From: Elymus sibiricus
Taxonomy: Eukaryota > Streptophyta > Magnoliopsida > Poales > Poaceae
Direction of reading: 5' to 3'
Length of the DNA: 64,000 nucleotides
NCBI GenBank assembly: GCA_039707655.1
Contig: CM077666.1
Location: 286,119,166 to 286,183,165 of the forward strand
Shown here: positions 1-11,700 of the stretch, piece by piece
How the letters are laid out: each line of letters starts with the position of its first letter
Position numbering within the stretch: position 1 is the first letter of the stretch
Position numbers and translations under genes: made by a program
The notes under the pieces: model-generated
What the model was told of the DNA's origin: nothing
The model's input: the letters and a program-made list of their open reading frames with translations, nothing else
Database searches by the model: none

Positions 1-113
1 GCCCCTAAATAACCGACAAAGCAAACCTATATATGCTAACACGACTTGCAGAAATAACAACTACTACTGCACTATAACTTTCTCCTGACCCGAGAGCGAA
101 GACGAGACACTGC

Positions 114-138
114 AACATCATCATCATCATCATCATCT
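114..138. repeat. (CAT)n microsatellite
   Basis: About eight CAT units lie just downstream of the stop codon of the first carbonic anhydrase gene, probably in its 3' UTR. The second copy of the gene has a much shorter run at the same place, so the tract differs between the duplicates. Confidence 0.85.
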
Positions 139-169
139 CCAAAGATCGACCGAGGCGCATCGACCAGGA

Positions 170-1385
170 TTACGGCGTTGCGTTTCCCTTCTTCTTCCAG
201 AACCTGCGGTAGAACTGCACGGTGCGGCCGTTGAGCGGCTGCGTCGGCCTGTTGTTGCGCCGGTAGCCTTCCTCCAGGGGCGCGATCAGGGCGACAGCCT
301 GCTCCATCGTCATCTCCCTCACCTGCAGCTCAGAAGGTTTCTCTCAGGTTCAGACATCCAATGAATTCAGAGCACAAGCTGCGATTCAGCAGTAACTTTT
401 GTGGAGGCCAGAGTCAGACATACCCTGCCGAGGATGTTCCAGACGATGTTCTCCGTGCACGGCGGCGTGGTCAGCGCCCCGACGTACCGGTAGTACATGT
501 TGGCGTAACTCCGCAGCGGCCACAGGCTTACGACTCCGGCGGGGATCGGAGCACCTTTCTCTGCGTTGCAGGCCTCCACATAGAGCTCGGATAGCTTTTC
601 CTGCAGCTGCCATCCATCAACATTCCAAATGGTCAATTCTAGTAATGATTCTTAATCTAGTTTATATAGTCAAGGCATATAACTTGAGGATCAGAAGTTA
701 CCTGCATAAGAAAAGGGTCTGGCCTGCCGAGCCGGTACAGGATCGCCACAACGGATATGTTGCCGTCGTCGCTGAAGTGAACCATGTGTTGCTCCACCGC
801 AAACCTCTCGCCGTTGATGGTGTGCTCCGAAGGAGAGTGCCAATGGATGTTGTTCAGCTTGTACTTGACCCCGTCGATCTGCACCGTCCCAGCAGCATCC
901 TCGCATTGGAGCTGCATCGATCGATCACACAGAGCAAGAGGATGAAACGCAAACTGTTGAATGCAGAAGGCAGGTAAGCAGCGTATGGTTCAGAGCAAAT
1001 TACCGCGATGTTGAAGATGTTGTCTACAAGGGTAGCATTCGCAGCGGTGTAATCCCTGTGAAGAGGCCCCAACATTGGGTTGTAAGCCACCTCGCTGGTC
1101 TTGATATCAACCGGAGACTGGTACGTCCCCATGGCGCAGCGCGTGAAGTTGGGGTCCAATGTTCCCCAGTGCTCGGGGCCAAGAGAACCGATGTACCCAA
1201 ACTTGGCACCATCTGCTACGCATCAAGGATGGACATATCATACATAAAAAACACAGTGAAATCCGAACTGCAAATGTGCTAGAAAGAAGAATTAACGTAC
1301 TGGTGTCACATGCAAGGGTGGTGAGAAAGCAAGCGCACAGCAGCAGCAGAGCAATGGGTGATGCATCTCCGCGGCGAGCGTCCAT
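170..1385 (-). CDS. Alpha-type carbonic anhydrase, copy A (5 exons)
   Basis: Predicted exons on the minus strand are 1301-1385, 1004-1212, 702-911, 424-606 and 170-322. All junctions are GT-AG and the spliced frame is open for 279 codons. The protein would hydrate CO2 to bicarbonate. Residues 1-26 form a hydrophobic signal peptide, so secretory-pathway targeting is expected. The alpha-CA domain (PF00194) starts near residue 33 (FGYIGSLGPEHWG). Zinc ligands are H121 and H123 (IHWHSPSEH) and H140 (EQHMVH); E127 and T215 (LTTPP) of the active-site network are present, and C54 and C218 can form the conserved disulfide. The length fits plant alpha-CAs. The start is the only ATG directly before the signal peptide; the TTG 12 bases upstream is in frame but not a eukaryotic start. 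It lies in the same direction as its duplicate at 15403-16677. Confidence 0.93.
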
Positions 1386-1690
1386 CTTCTCCTGCAACGG
1401 GTGGGTTCGACTTCGAAGCTAAGCAGCACGGCACAATCCACTGGAGATGCAAGTTCCTGCAAAAAGACAGACGGAAGGTGAGGCGATTCCGTGTGTAATC
1501 ATGCAGACCTCGATGGAGATGAGCCACACAAGACCCAAGCCTTTCGAAAAGGTGAGTCGTCGACCTCTCTCGGTGCTGGACCGACGGCAGGAATCTTTCT
1601 TCCGAGACGAGACCCGAGCAAGAACGCGCGCTGCCGGTGAAGGTGCTGGCTAGCTAGCTCGAGTCTCCTTGGTGTTTTCGCACACGTCCG

Positions 1691-1702
1691 CCTATATATA
1701 CA
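1691..1702 (-). promoter_or_regulatory. TATA box of carbonic anhydrase copy A
   Basis: On the minus strand the sequence reads TATATATAGG, about 305 bases upstream of the ATG at 1385. The same box and surrounding bases are kept upstream of copy B (17173-17182) although nearby spacers differ, which supports a functional core promoter. Confidence 0.6.
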
Positions 1703-2310
1703 CAAGGCAGGTGGGGCCCATCACTTTCGCAACCGCTCTTTCTATTTAGTCTTTTTTTTCCTTGCTGTGAGTGAAATGGTTCGTGTGAGAATTCGCATGC
1801 AGAGAGTTGCGGTGGCGTGGGGGTGGTGGTGGGCTGGTGGCTAGTGCTCACCGCGGTAATAGTTGCACGTACGTACATGTGCAGCAATTTCTTCGTGCAT
1901 GCATGCATGCATGCACGAGTCGTGCTTCAGAGAATGTTGGGCCACGTCCTCCACACCCTTAAGGCTCGGCCATGTTTCTCACTACGTCCTCCACGTCGTG
2001 TATACACCAGAGGCGCGCGGCTCAAGACATCTATTTTTCCCGCGCTCTTTGAACAATGGATCGTGTGGTGATCACTTCGTGAGAACAATAGGCGGGGCAG
2101 ACAAGCAGGGTGCGCAAGGCACCAGAGCGGTTTATTCTACCTTGTCGCACTGTGTTGCGGGCCCGGGCACTTTTCCCTAGATTTGCCACGCATGCATGTA
2201 CGTCTAGATATGTGATGGACGTGCGTTCCTCCGGGTCGTCAATGTCTACGCATCTCCATCCGTAGAGAAAATGTGTATATACCTCCAGGCTCCATCGATC
2301 ATGGCGGATC
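1703..2310. other. Upstream flank of carbonic anhydrase copy A
   Basis: No gene is seen here. The sequence aligns by eye with 17190-17787 upstream of copy B, with small indels, so it is the distal promoter part of the duplicated segment. A GCATGCATGCATGCATGCA run near 1900 is shortened in copy B. Confidence 0.7.
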
Positions 2311-2642
2311 AACGAGATAATAAATGCGAATCAACCTGTGGTTGGATGGTTAGAGGGACTGTGGTATCCCCAGCCCACCAGGGTTCAAATCCTGGTGCTC
2401 GCATTTATTCCTGGAATTATTTCAGGATTTCCGGCGATGCGCATTCAGTGGGAGGAGACGTTCCCGTCGACGACGAGGTGCCTACGGTGACTTCGTAAAT
2501 TTCAAGATGATATGCCGGCTCAGTCTCTTGGAGGTGCTCATAGGGGTAGGGTGTGCGTGTGTGCGTTCATAGGGGTGAGTGTATGCGCGTGTATATGAGC
2601 GCTTGCGTCTGTACTGTGTTCAAAAAAAAAACGAGATAATAA
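2311..2642 (+). mobile_element. Au-type SINE with 13-bp target duplication
   Basis: The SINE body is 2324-2629, bracketed by AACGAGATAATAA at 2311-2323 and 2630-2642. Its 5' part is tRNA-like, with an A-box-like GTGGTTGGATGGTTAG and a B-box GGGTTCAAATCC near 2390. The 3' part ends in the CTTGCGTCTGTACTGTGTTC typical of the Au family of grasses, followed by a short A tract. The equivalent site in the duplicated segment (near 17780) reads AACAAGATAATAATG with nothing inserted. That is a natural empty site, so the SINE arrived after the segmental duplication. It should be transcribed by RNA polymerase III if active and moved by LINE enzymes in trans. Confidence 0.88.
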
Positions 2643-3345
2643 CGCCCTGCGATTAATTCAAACAGCAGACAGTAACACAATTGAATTGAAAGAAAAAGAA
2701 ACAAGCACGCCCGTTACTTTTGGCAGCACTGCGAGAGCAAGACCCATCACTAGCTAAGAACCAAGAGACGTGCCCTTAAAAAAAAATAGAACCAAGAGAC
2801 GTGCAAATGGCAGGAAAACGTCACTTATCTACGGGAATATATCACACTATTCGAGACATTGCAAGGTCCAGGGACCATGCCACGTTCTGGAAGGAATCGT
2901 TGACGAAATAATAGACTCGCCTTGTCCTCTAAGAGGTTGACATTGATAAGTTAATCCATACATGCCCTGCTGCACTGCCTACCACTTCAACAGGCGCAAA
3001 AAGTTGACTCCAGCAAGATCAAGTGATCAACAGTAGTCTATTCGCAAAAAAGAAAAAAGAAAAAGAAAAAAGAGGTGATCAACAGTAGTCAAGGGAATAA
3101 TTGAATAGGGGTAGAGCCTATGCCAGGCCAAATATGTGACATGGCCGGCCACTTCAAATGCTAACCACGGGATTCTGGGTTCACGTACTTCATATTTGCC
3201 GCCCCATGATCGATTATTGGCGGAGGACAAGGTCGGTCCATGGTGCTGCTTTGTCTTTATTTTTGGGCAAATCATGGTGATGTTTAATAGTACGTGCAAA
3301 GCATCAGGCCATCAGCACACACTGTTCACAAGAATTGCATGCATA
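2643..3345. other. Distal part of duplicated segment, copy A
   Basis: This stretch holds no gene. It aligns with 17800-18064 plus 19717-20058 in copy B. The match is contiguous here but is split in copy B by the insert at 18065-19704. Homology stops near 3345 and 20058, which marks the right end of the duplicated unit. Confidence 0.8.
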
Positions 3346-3631
3346 TGCAGGCAAAATACACGGATCACAAATTAGAGGCAAAAACACTTCTTCTGAACTG
3401 GAAAGAAAATTCAGAAGATGTTTGGAAAAAAGCAGAAATAGAAAAGGAAAAAAAAAGTAAAAACCAAACCACCTTCCCTTTTTGGAAGCTCTCAGCCCTC
3501 GCCTCCTAGCCCTCGCCGTTGGCCACTCCGGCCGCGACGGCCACCAAACCCTGCCGTCGACCACCCCGATCGCGGCAGCCATCTCTCGGACACTCACCAC
3601 CGGTCACTTTCCCATCACCAACCCTCTCAGC

Positions 3632-6600
3632 ATGTCACTAGCTGATCTCAACTTCGACAAGGGACAGGACTTTGCTGCCAATGTTTGGCATAAGTGGGGC
3701 GTGCCAATCAACTATGAAGAAGGAAAGGATTTGGAAGAATTCCTCTTGGTTGCTGAATTTACAAGATCTCAAATAAGACTCACGGAGGAATCTGTAAGCA
3801 CTATCCTACTGTCCTGTTTTGGAGACCGTGCATCACTTTTCAAGGTTAAGTTGTTCCAGAATTGGTCTTTCAAGTCCTCGGTATCATCGAAGGAAGTGGG
3901 TTTTTCTATTATCAAACAAGGTAACATTGTTATGCCACTGTTTAATGTTAATTTCCTCCTCTGGGGTAGTGGTGGCCCAAATTCAAGCTGGGAATTAGAC
4001 CAATATCTCTAAGAAAAGGAAGATGAATGGACCCATGTGTTCAATAGGCATCCAAGGAAATCCTACCTCGATGCTCTTAGATCTCCTGGTATCTACGTTG
4101 ATCGATCACCTACTTTGGCTAGATCCAATCCTGTTCATACGGGGAATTCAAACCAGGCGACATCTTCAGACCGTAATGGCAATCAAGGCCATTCAACCAA
4201 TACGACAGTTACTACTACGAGGGCGGGATCACGACATTTTCAAAACCGGCCACATGACCCATTCTGCGTTCGTTGCTTGCTTCCGGGCCATTTCAGGCCC
4301 AACTGCACCAACATGATTAAATGTAGAGCCTGCAAACGATGGGGGCATATTGCACGGGATTGTTACTCATCGGCCCAACCCAGTTACTCTTGTGAGCCCA
4401 CTCCTCGCCCAAGTCCGGCGCTCGGCATTCCGAGGCAAGATTCCACTGTTCCCGCGATGGTGATGGCAAGGACTGTCAATTAGCCGACCAGTCAAAACAT
4501 TGCCACTAATTCCTCTCTGCCTCTTGCCTGGCTTGGTAGCCACCATTACGTTGGCGCTCGGCATTCCATTGCACAACGCCTCCACTCTGCCACCATCCGA
4601 CCCCCCCTCTGCTCTGAGCAGCTCATCGGCAATCCACACCTCATCCTCTGCGGCGATGGCGGCATTCCCCTTTGACGACCCAACTCCATTCCTCCCACCC
4701 AATCATCAGAGCATTGCGGTGGAAGGAAGGCCTGCTAGGGTTCGTGTGGTGACGGCGGCGGCTCCACCAACGCATGAAGACTGGGCGATTGCTACTATTG
4801 TCCCAATGACGAATCTACCAGTGGAGTACAACACTATCCGTGAGGTACTCTATGATATTTTCGTTGACAAGCAGTTGGGGTTTTCTGAGATAGCACCATG
4901 CCCTTTCGGACAAGCCTACATCAAGATGAATAGCGTCTTTGATCGTGATGAGTTGGTAACCAATAGCTCCCACCTATATACTGATGTGCATTTCATGTTT
5001 GAGAAACATAATAGTGGTCTGAATTGGAGAAGATTAGATCTGAATAGAGAGGCTTCGATTCTGCTCTGCGGTTATCCTTTTGACATAAGGAATATCCAGG
5101 AAATTAATAATGCTGTTAGTAAATTTGGCAAGCTTGTTATGTGGGATCGTGTCTGAAGCACTAGAGCTAACCAAATGGTCAAAGTGAAGGTGGAGGAATT
5201 GAGAGATATTCCAGCCAGCATAGTTTTTGGTGATAGGGATCATACTGACACTCTCACAGTCCTGTGGTTATTCTTCAACAGCAGATTCTTGGGGCAGAGG
5301 CCCCAGATGAAGATCCTATTCCCCCAAATGGAAATCCACATCCTGTTCCTCAGCAAGCCAATTTTCACCCTAATCACCACAATCACTTCTTGGGGCCAAT
5401 ACAACAGCATGAGCATGAAGGAGTTCAAGCACTTGTCAACCAACATCAAGCACATCAGATTAACATGTAGCTAGCACTAAATAATGTTATGAATGGTGGC
5501 CCAGATAATGCAGATGATGAGGCAGATGACCAGCTTCCTGGGTGGGGTCATTGGGCAATGCCACAGAATAATCCCAATATTGATCTGGAACTCCACCAGG
5601 GAGAATTTTTTGAACTGAATGAGCTCATGGCACGTATGGAAGAAGTGGATCAGCCAGCTGGAAATGTTGATGACAACAGTAGCATTACTATTTCTCTAGG
5701 GATTTCAGACAGTGATAACTCTGTTTCCTCTGCTAATGGCCCTTTGGCGCCACTACAACATGTACTACCAGATTTGAATGAGGAGGTTGGGCTCAATGTG
5801 ATTGGCCCAGACCTAGAGGCCCAACAACAGCCTGGTCACTTGGAGGCCCATCTACCAGAGAATGAGGTTGCTGTCATGAAAGTGCAACTAATCCCCGGGT
5901 GGTTTTGGTAATTCTTAACAACATATATGGCATTGAACTAATGCCTATTCAAAATAGATTTCAGAAAAGTTCAATGATTGGCATGGCAAGGACATGAGAA
6001 TGTGGACCCCTCAAAATGCTAAGGACATGGATTGGCAAAGCTTCAAGACTCTACATTTTTGGTTAAGTGATCCAAGATCACATTGAATCCGTAGGAAAGC
6101 CAATACTATTAAAAGGGGATGAGGTTTTGATCATGACTCAATTGCTCAAGTGCTTAAAGACATTGCTCCAAAAACCCTCAACGACCTTCTCAATATCATA
6201 TCTGTCCAAACCCTAAATAGCCAACTCGGTCCCACCGAAATCATCCCATCCGGACTCACCGAGTTGATCCTATACACTGCCAGAGCCAAATCCTAGAATT
6301 TCGGTTGTACCGAGATGACGATCGGTTTCACCGAGTTGCACTGACCAAGTCTCTATAACCCAATTTGTTCATTTCGGAATCACCGAGTTGAACCGATCGG
6401 AATTACCGAAATGCAGTCTTGCCTAGGTCATAACATTTCGGTCCGTCCGAGATTTCCTGTTCGGTCTCACTGAAAAGCCCAACATTCAAATCTTTTACAC
6501 AGGTTGGTCTCACCGACTTTTTGGTTCGGTGTCACTGAGTTGAGTCAAAAGGTTGTAACGGTTGGATTTTGGGTGAAGGCTATATATACCCCTCCACCCC

Positions 6601-8498
6601 CCTACTCTAAGAGAGAGCCATCAGAACGAAAATACACTTCCACCATTCATTTTCTGAGAGAGAACCACCTACTCATGTGTTGAGATCAAGAGATTCCAAT
6701 CCAATCATTTGAACCTTGATTTCTAGCCTCCCCAAGTTGCTTTCCACTCCAATCCTTCTCCTACCCAAGCCAAATCTGTGAGAGAGTGATTGAGTGTTGA
6801 GGAGACTATCTTTTGAAGCACAAGAGCAAGGAGTTCATCATCAACAACAACATCTATTACCTTTTGGAGAGTGGTGTCTCCTAAAATGGTTAGGTGTCAC
6901 TTGGGAGCCTCCAAGATCTTGTGGAGTTGAACCAAGGAGTTTGTAAGGGCAAGGAGATCGCCTACTTCGTGAAGATCTACCCCGAGTGAGGCTAGTCCTT
7001 CATGGACGCAAGCCATGGTGGAATAGACAAGGTTGCTTCTTCATGGACCCTTCGTGGGTGGAGCCCTCCGTGGACTCGCGCAGCTGTTACCCTTTGTGGA
7101 TTGAAGTCTCCATCAACGTGGACGTACAATAACACCACCTATCGGAAGCACGCCAAAAATCACCGTGTCTTCATTGCGTTTGATTTCTTCGATCCCTCCT
7201 TTACTTTCATGTGCAAAGTTTTTACTTTCCGCTGCTCAACTCTTAGACCTGCATGTGTAGGGTGTTGCTTGACTTGGTAGAATTGCTAAAACTTGCCTAC
7301 AACTAAAATTGGGAAAAGGATAAGTTTTTATTTGGTCAAGTAGTCTAATCACCCCCCTCTAGACATACTTCGATCCTACATGTCAATTACCCCGCTGTTC
7401 CAGTACAACCTATTATTGATCTCAGTCTGGAGGCTCTCTACCAGCACTCTGAGACACACAATTCAGACAGAACAAAGGACCCTATGCAGCTGGAATTATT
7501 GGCGAATGCTGCCAACCAGACAATTCACCTGGGTTTTGCTAGAGCATCAAATTGGCAGCAGACACTGCAACACAACAAATGGTTTCTTCAGATAATGATA
7601 TGATCTTACCAAAGACTACTACTGTTGAGAATCTCATGCCTGTGGATGGCAATACAAGTGTTCATTCTTCTTCAGATATGACAACACCACCTGGCTTCCC
7701 CATTCCAGCTTATCTGAATGAGAGTCATACAATCCAAGCAGGTTATATGCAGCTTAATAGCCAAGAGGGGGATCAAATTCTTGGAGAAGATAGAGATGGA
7801 GTGGATGGATTTATTATACAGGAAGGGGCTAGGGTTTGGCAAAAGCATTTTGCTCCTACTTCAGAAAGCAAGGATGTGATACAGGTACCTGTGGACTGGG
7901 TGAATTTTCTTTCAGTTGTCCTTATCTCTCCAGACAAATTTGAATGGGCCAAAAAGTTTATTTCTACTAAAGTTTGGGAGATCATCTCTCATGGATCTAC
8001 CTGTCATACTACTCTTCCATTTGCAATCCCCTCAGTCCGCCCTGCAGTGAATACCCTCACATGTGTTCCCTCTCAGCAGAGACATGGCAATTTGGAAATG
8101 AGGTCAGCTCTCCATTAGCAACTACATCAATGGACTCCATGGGAGCTTCATCAACATCTGCTCTCCATAAGAACAGGAAGAGGAAGGATAAGGTCCCATT
8201 GGTTGAAACTGAGGTAAGAAGAAGCTGCAGATTACAACAGTTGACTAAAGGGTTTAAGAAAAACATCTGTGCAGATAGAAACTGCTTGTCCTGTCATGCT
8301 TTACCTCCCACTATTCCTGCAAAAGTAGTTAAAAATCTTAACACTACTTATTGCAAGGTTAATGCTAAGGACACATGTGAGGAGCTGCTGGCAAATAGAA
8401 GCAAGAAGATCAAGAGCACCATCCCAGCAAAGGAGGCTACCAAGAGCTCGACCACTACCAAAGTGATCACCAAGGCTACCAAGAGTCAGAACAAATAG
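3632..8498 (+). pseudogene. LINE ORF1 (zinc-knuckle nucleic-acid-binding protein), broken
   Basis: The ATG at 3632 opens MSLADLNFDKGQ, and the frame closes at 4010-4012. The remainder is spread over other frames. Around 4260-4370 there are two CCHC knuckles (CVRCLLPGHFRPNC and CRACKRWGHIARDC). A DUF4283-like region follows at about 4775-5150 with a TGA near 5155, then an acidic, Gln/Asn-rich tract. After the insertion at ~5897-7379 the basic C-terminus ends in a Lys/Ser/Thr tail at 8498, with the RRSCRLQQL...C..C pattern seen in Triticeae LINE ORF1. The intact ancestor would bind element RNA. This copy cannot make the full protein. Confidence 0.8.
5897..7379. mobile_element. LTR-like insertion inside LINE ORF1 (possible solo LTR)
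   Basis: LINE coding similarity stops at about 5896 and resumes at about 7380. The insert opens TGGTTTTGGTAATTC and closes with CTCTAGACATACTTCGATCCTACA, so it has TG...CA ends. It carries no long ORF and contains many copies of a CGGT...CACCGAGTTG motif (6230-6540) and a promoter-like TATATATACCCC at 6582. These features resemble the LTR of a Triticeae retrotransposon. I could not find a clean 5-bp target duplication; CCCCG occurs near both edges but would need different ends. The family is therefore left open. Confidence 0.55.
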
Positions 8499-8756
8499 TG
8501 GGATTAGGAGCAACATCAATGTATTCCAATCTCATTTGTAATCCTTGTATTCTAGTGGATCTGTTAGACTTTGTCTATTTTGGCTATATGGCATGTAAGA
8601 TATGTGATATTGCTTTATGGCTAGACCTTGTGTTGGTATTAATGCTTATGGCTCTGCAAGTGTAAGTTGATGTTTATTTGCTGGAAGTATGCAACATGAT
8701 TGAAAGTAGAGAGGAGATTTACTAGATGGAAAGTGCCTGCACATATTTATTTTAAT

Positions 8757-11700
8757 ATGGCAAGAGAATGGACCATTCTGAACTGGAAGATTAGATGGAT
8801 TAATGATCCCAATAAATGGACTGCCATCCATAATAGAATTGAGGAATCACAGTGCTCAATTCTTTGTTTAGAGGAAACTAAGAGAGATGCATTTGACAGT
8901 TCATATCTTAGGAATTTTTGTCCTAGGAGGCTTAATAAATTTGAAATGCTACCTGCTGTGAGGGCTTCAGGTGGGCTTTTGATTGCATGGAATGAATAGA
9001 TACTCAAAGGGTAATTATATCACATCAATGATTATTCTTTATCCATACAGTTCACATCTTCTCACAATGGTGAACAGTGGATTTTATCCAATGTCTATGG
9101 CCCATGCCAGCAACAGGACAGAAGCAACTTTATTACTTGGTTCAAGGACTTTCAGATTCAAACACCACTAATTGATTGGTGTTAGGAGATTTCAATTATG
9201 TAAGATATCCTCACAATAGAAACAGGGCTGGGGGTAATTTCTCAGATATGCTGGCATTTAATGAAGCCATTAATAATCAAGCTTTGATTGAAATCCCACT
9301 TAAATGCAGGAAGTTTACTTGGAGTAACATGCAGGATGCTCCTTTACTTGAAAAACTGGATTGGTGTTTTACATCAGAAGCATGGACATTGTGTTACCCA
9401 TCCACATTTGCATACCCTCTAGCTAGAACTACTTCAGACCATGTTCCTATCATGATCAAGATTGGTACCACCATACCTAAATCATAGATATTTAGGTTTG
9501 AAAATTATTGGCTAGAACACAGTGAGTTCAAGGAGCTAGCTGCAAGGATTTGGGCCCTAGATGTACAAGAAGTGGATAGTGCTAAGGTCATTGCAGCAAA
9601 GTTTAAAAGACTAATAAAAGGGATTAAATTATGGGCCAGAAATATATCAGATCTCAAGAAGATTATTGAGAACACCAAGTTCATGATTCTTTTCTATGAT
9701 ACACTCGAGGAATTCAGAACCCTAAATGCAGAAGAAACTAATGGTAGGAAGATTCTAAAGAGCCACCTTGAGAAGATCCTAGACCACCAGAGACTCTATT
9801 GGAAGCAGAGAGCCACCATTAGACAAATTAAGATGGGAGAGGCAAATAAAGTACTTTCAGGCTAAAGCTACCATCAAATTTAGACATAATAGTATTGTTA
9901 TGCTCAAGGATGAAGATGGTAATGAACACTATGATCATCATGCCAAAGCTGCTATTCTTTACAGAGCTTTCAAAGATAGGATGGGTACATCAACTGAATC
10001 ACAGAACCCCTTGCTCTTACACTATCTGTTGCTGCCACAAGATGATCTGTCTACACTTGAAGCTCCTTTCTCCAAAGAAGAGATTGATAAGGTCATCAAA
10101 GATATGCCTGCTGATAAATCACCTGGACCTGATGGTTTCAATGTTGCTTTCCTAAAAAACTGTTGGGACATAATTGCACAAGATTTTTATAGGCTGATTG
10201 AGGACTTTCATCAAGGAACAGTCAACTTGCAAAGTATAAACTACTCATTCATCACTCTGATACCTAAGACAGACTCGGCTTCCTCCCCTGCTGAATTCAG
10301 GCCCATCTCTCTGATGACCCACAAGTATAGGGGATCAATCCTTGTCTTTTCAATAAGTAAGAGTGTCGAACCCAACGAGGAGCAGAAGGAAGTGACAAGC
10401 GGTTTTCAGTAAGGTATTCTCTGCAAGTACTAAAAGTAGCGGTAACAGATAGTTTGATAGCACGATAATTCGTAACAAGTAACAATAGTAACAATAGTGC
10501 AGCAAGGTGGCCCAATCCTTTTTGTAGCAAAGGACAAGCCGAAACGATCTCTTATATAAAGCAAAACATTCTCGAGGACACATGAGAATTATCATCTAGT
10601 CACTTTCATCATATTCATTTGATTCACGTTCGCTACTTTGATAATTTGATATGTGGGTGGACCGGTGCTAGGGTGCTGTCCTTACTTGGACAAGCATCCC
10701 ACTTATGATTACCCCCTCTCACAAGCATCCGCAACTACGAAAGAAGAATTAAGATAAATCTAACCATAACATGAAACATATGGATCCAAATCAGCCCCTT
10801 ACGGAATAACGCATGAACTAGGGTTTAAGCTTCTGTCACTCTAGCAACCCATCATCTACTTATTACTCCACAATGCCTTCCCTTAGTCCCAAGTATGGTG
10901 AAGTGTCATGTAGTCGATGTTCACATGACACCACTAAAGGAAGCAACAACATACATATCTTCAAAATATCGAACGAATACCAAATTCACATGATTACTTA
11001 TGACAAGACTTCTCCCATGTCCTCAAGAACAAACGTAACTAGTCACAAATCATATTCATGTTCAAGATCAGAGGAGTATTGAATATCATTAAGGATCTGA
11101 ACATATAATCTTCCACCAAATAAACCAACTAGCATCAACTACAAGATGTAATCAACACTACTAGCAACCCACAGGTACCAATCTGAGGTTTTGAGACAAA
11201 GATTGAATACAAGAGATGAACTAGGGTTTGAGATGAGATGGTGCTGGTGAAGATGTCGATGAAGATTGGTCCTCCCATGATGAGAGGATCGTTGGTGATG
11301 TCGATGGCTTCGATTTCCCCCTCCCGGAGGGAAGTATCCCCGACAGAATCGCTCCGCCGGAGGGCAAAAGTGCTCCTGCCCTAGTTCCGCCTCGAGACGG
11401 CGGCGCTTCATCCCGAAAGTCCTCCTCCTATTTTTTCTAGGCTAAATGGCTTCATATAGCAGAAGGAGGGGGCCAGAGGCCAGCTGTGGGCCCCACAAGG
11501 CATCAGGGCGTGCCCTGGGGGTAGGAGCGCCCTGTTGCCTTGTGGGCAACAGGTGGCCCCCCTCCGGTATTTCTTTGCTCCAGTATTTTTTATATATTCA
11601 ATAAAAAAGTCCTCGTGAAGTTTCAGGTCATTTGGAGCTCCGTAGAATAGGTATCTCTGTTGTAGCTATTTCAGGTCCAGAATTCCAGCTGCCGGTAATC

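Noticed and set aside
2324..2405. tRNA-like sequence with A and B boxes
   Set aside because: It is the head of an Au SINE: it lacks a full cloverleaf, continues into the SINE body and has a target duplication and an empty site in the duplicate.
7380..7595. Independent small ORF after the insert at 5897-7379
   Set aside because: The true frame here is the continuation of LINE ORF1 (VNYPAVPVQPIIDLSLEAL); this ORF is a frame-shifted reading.
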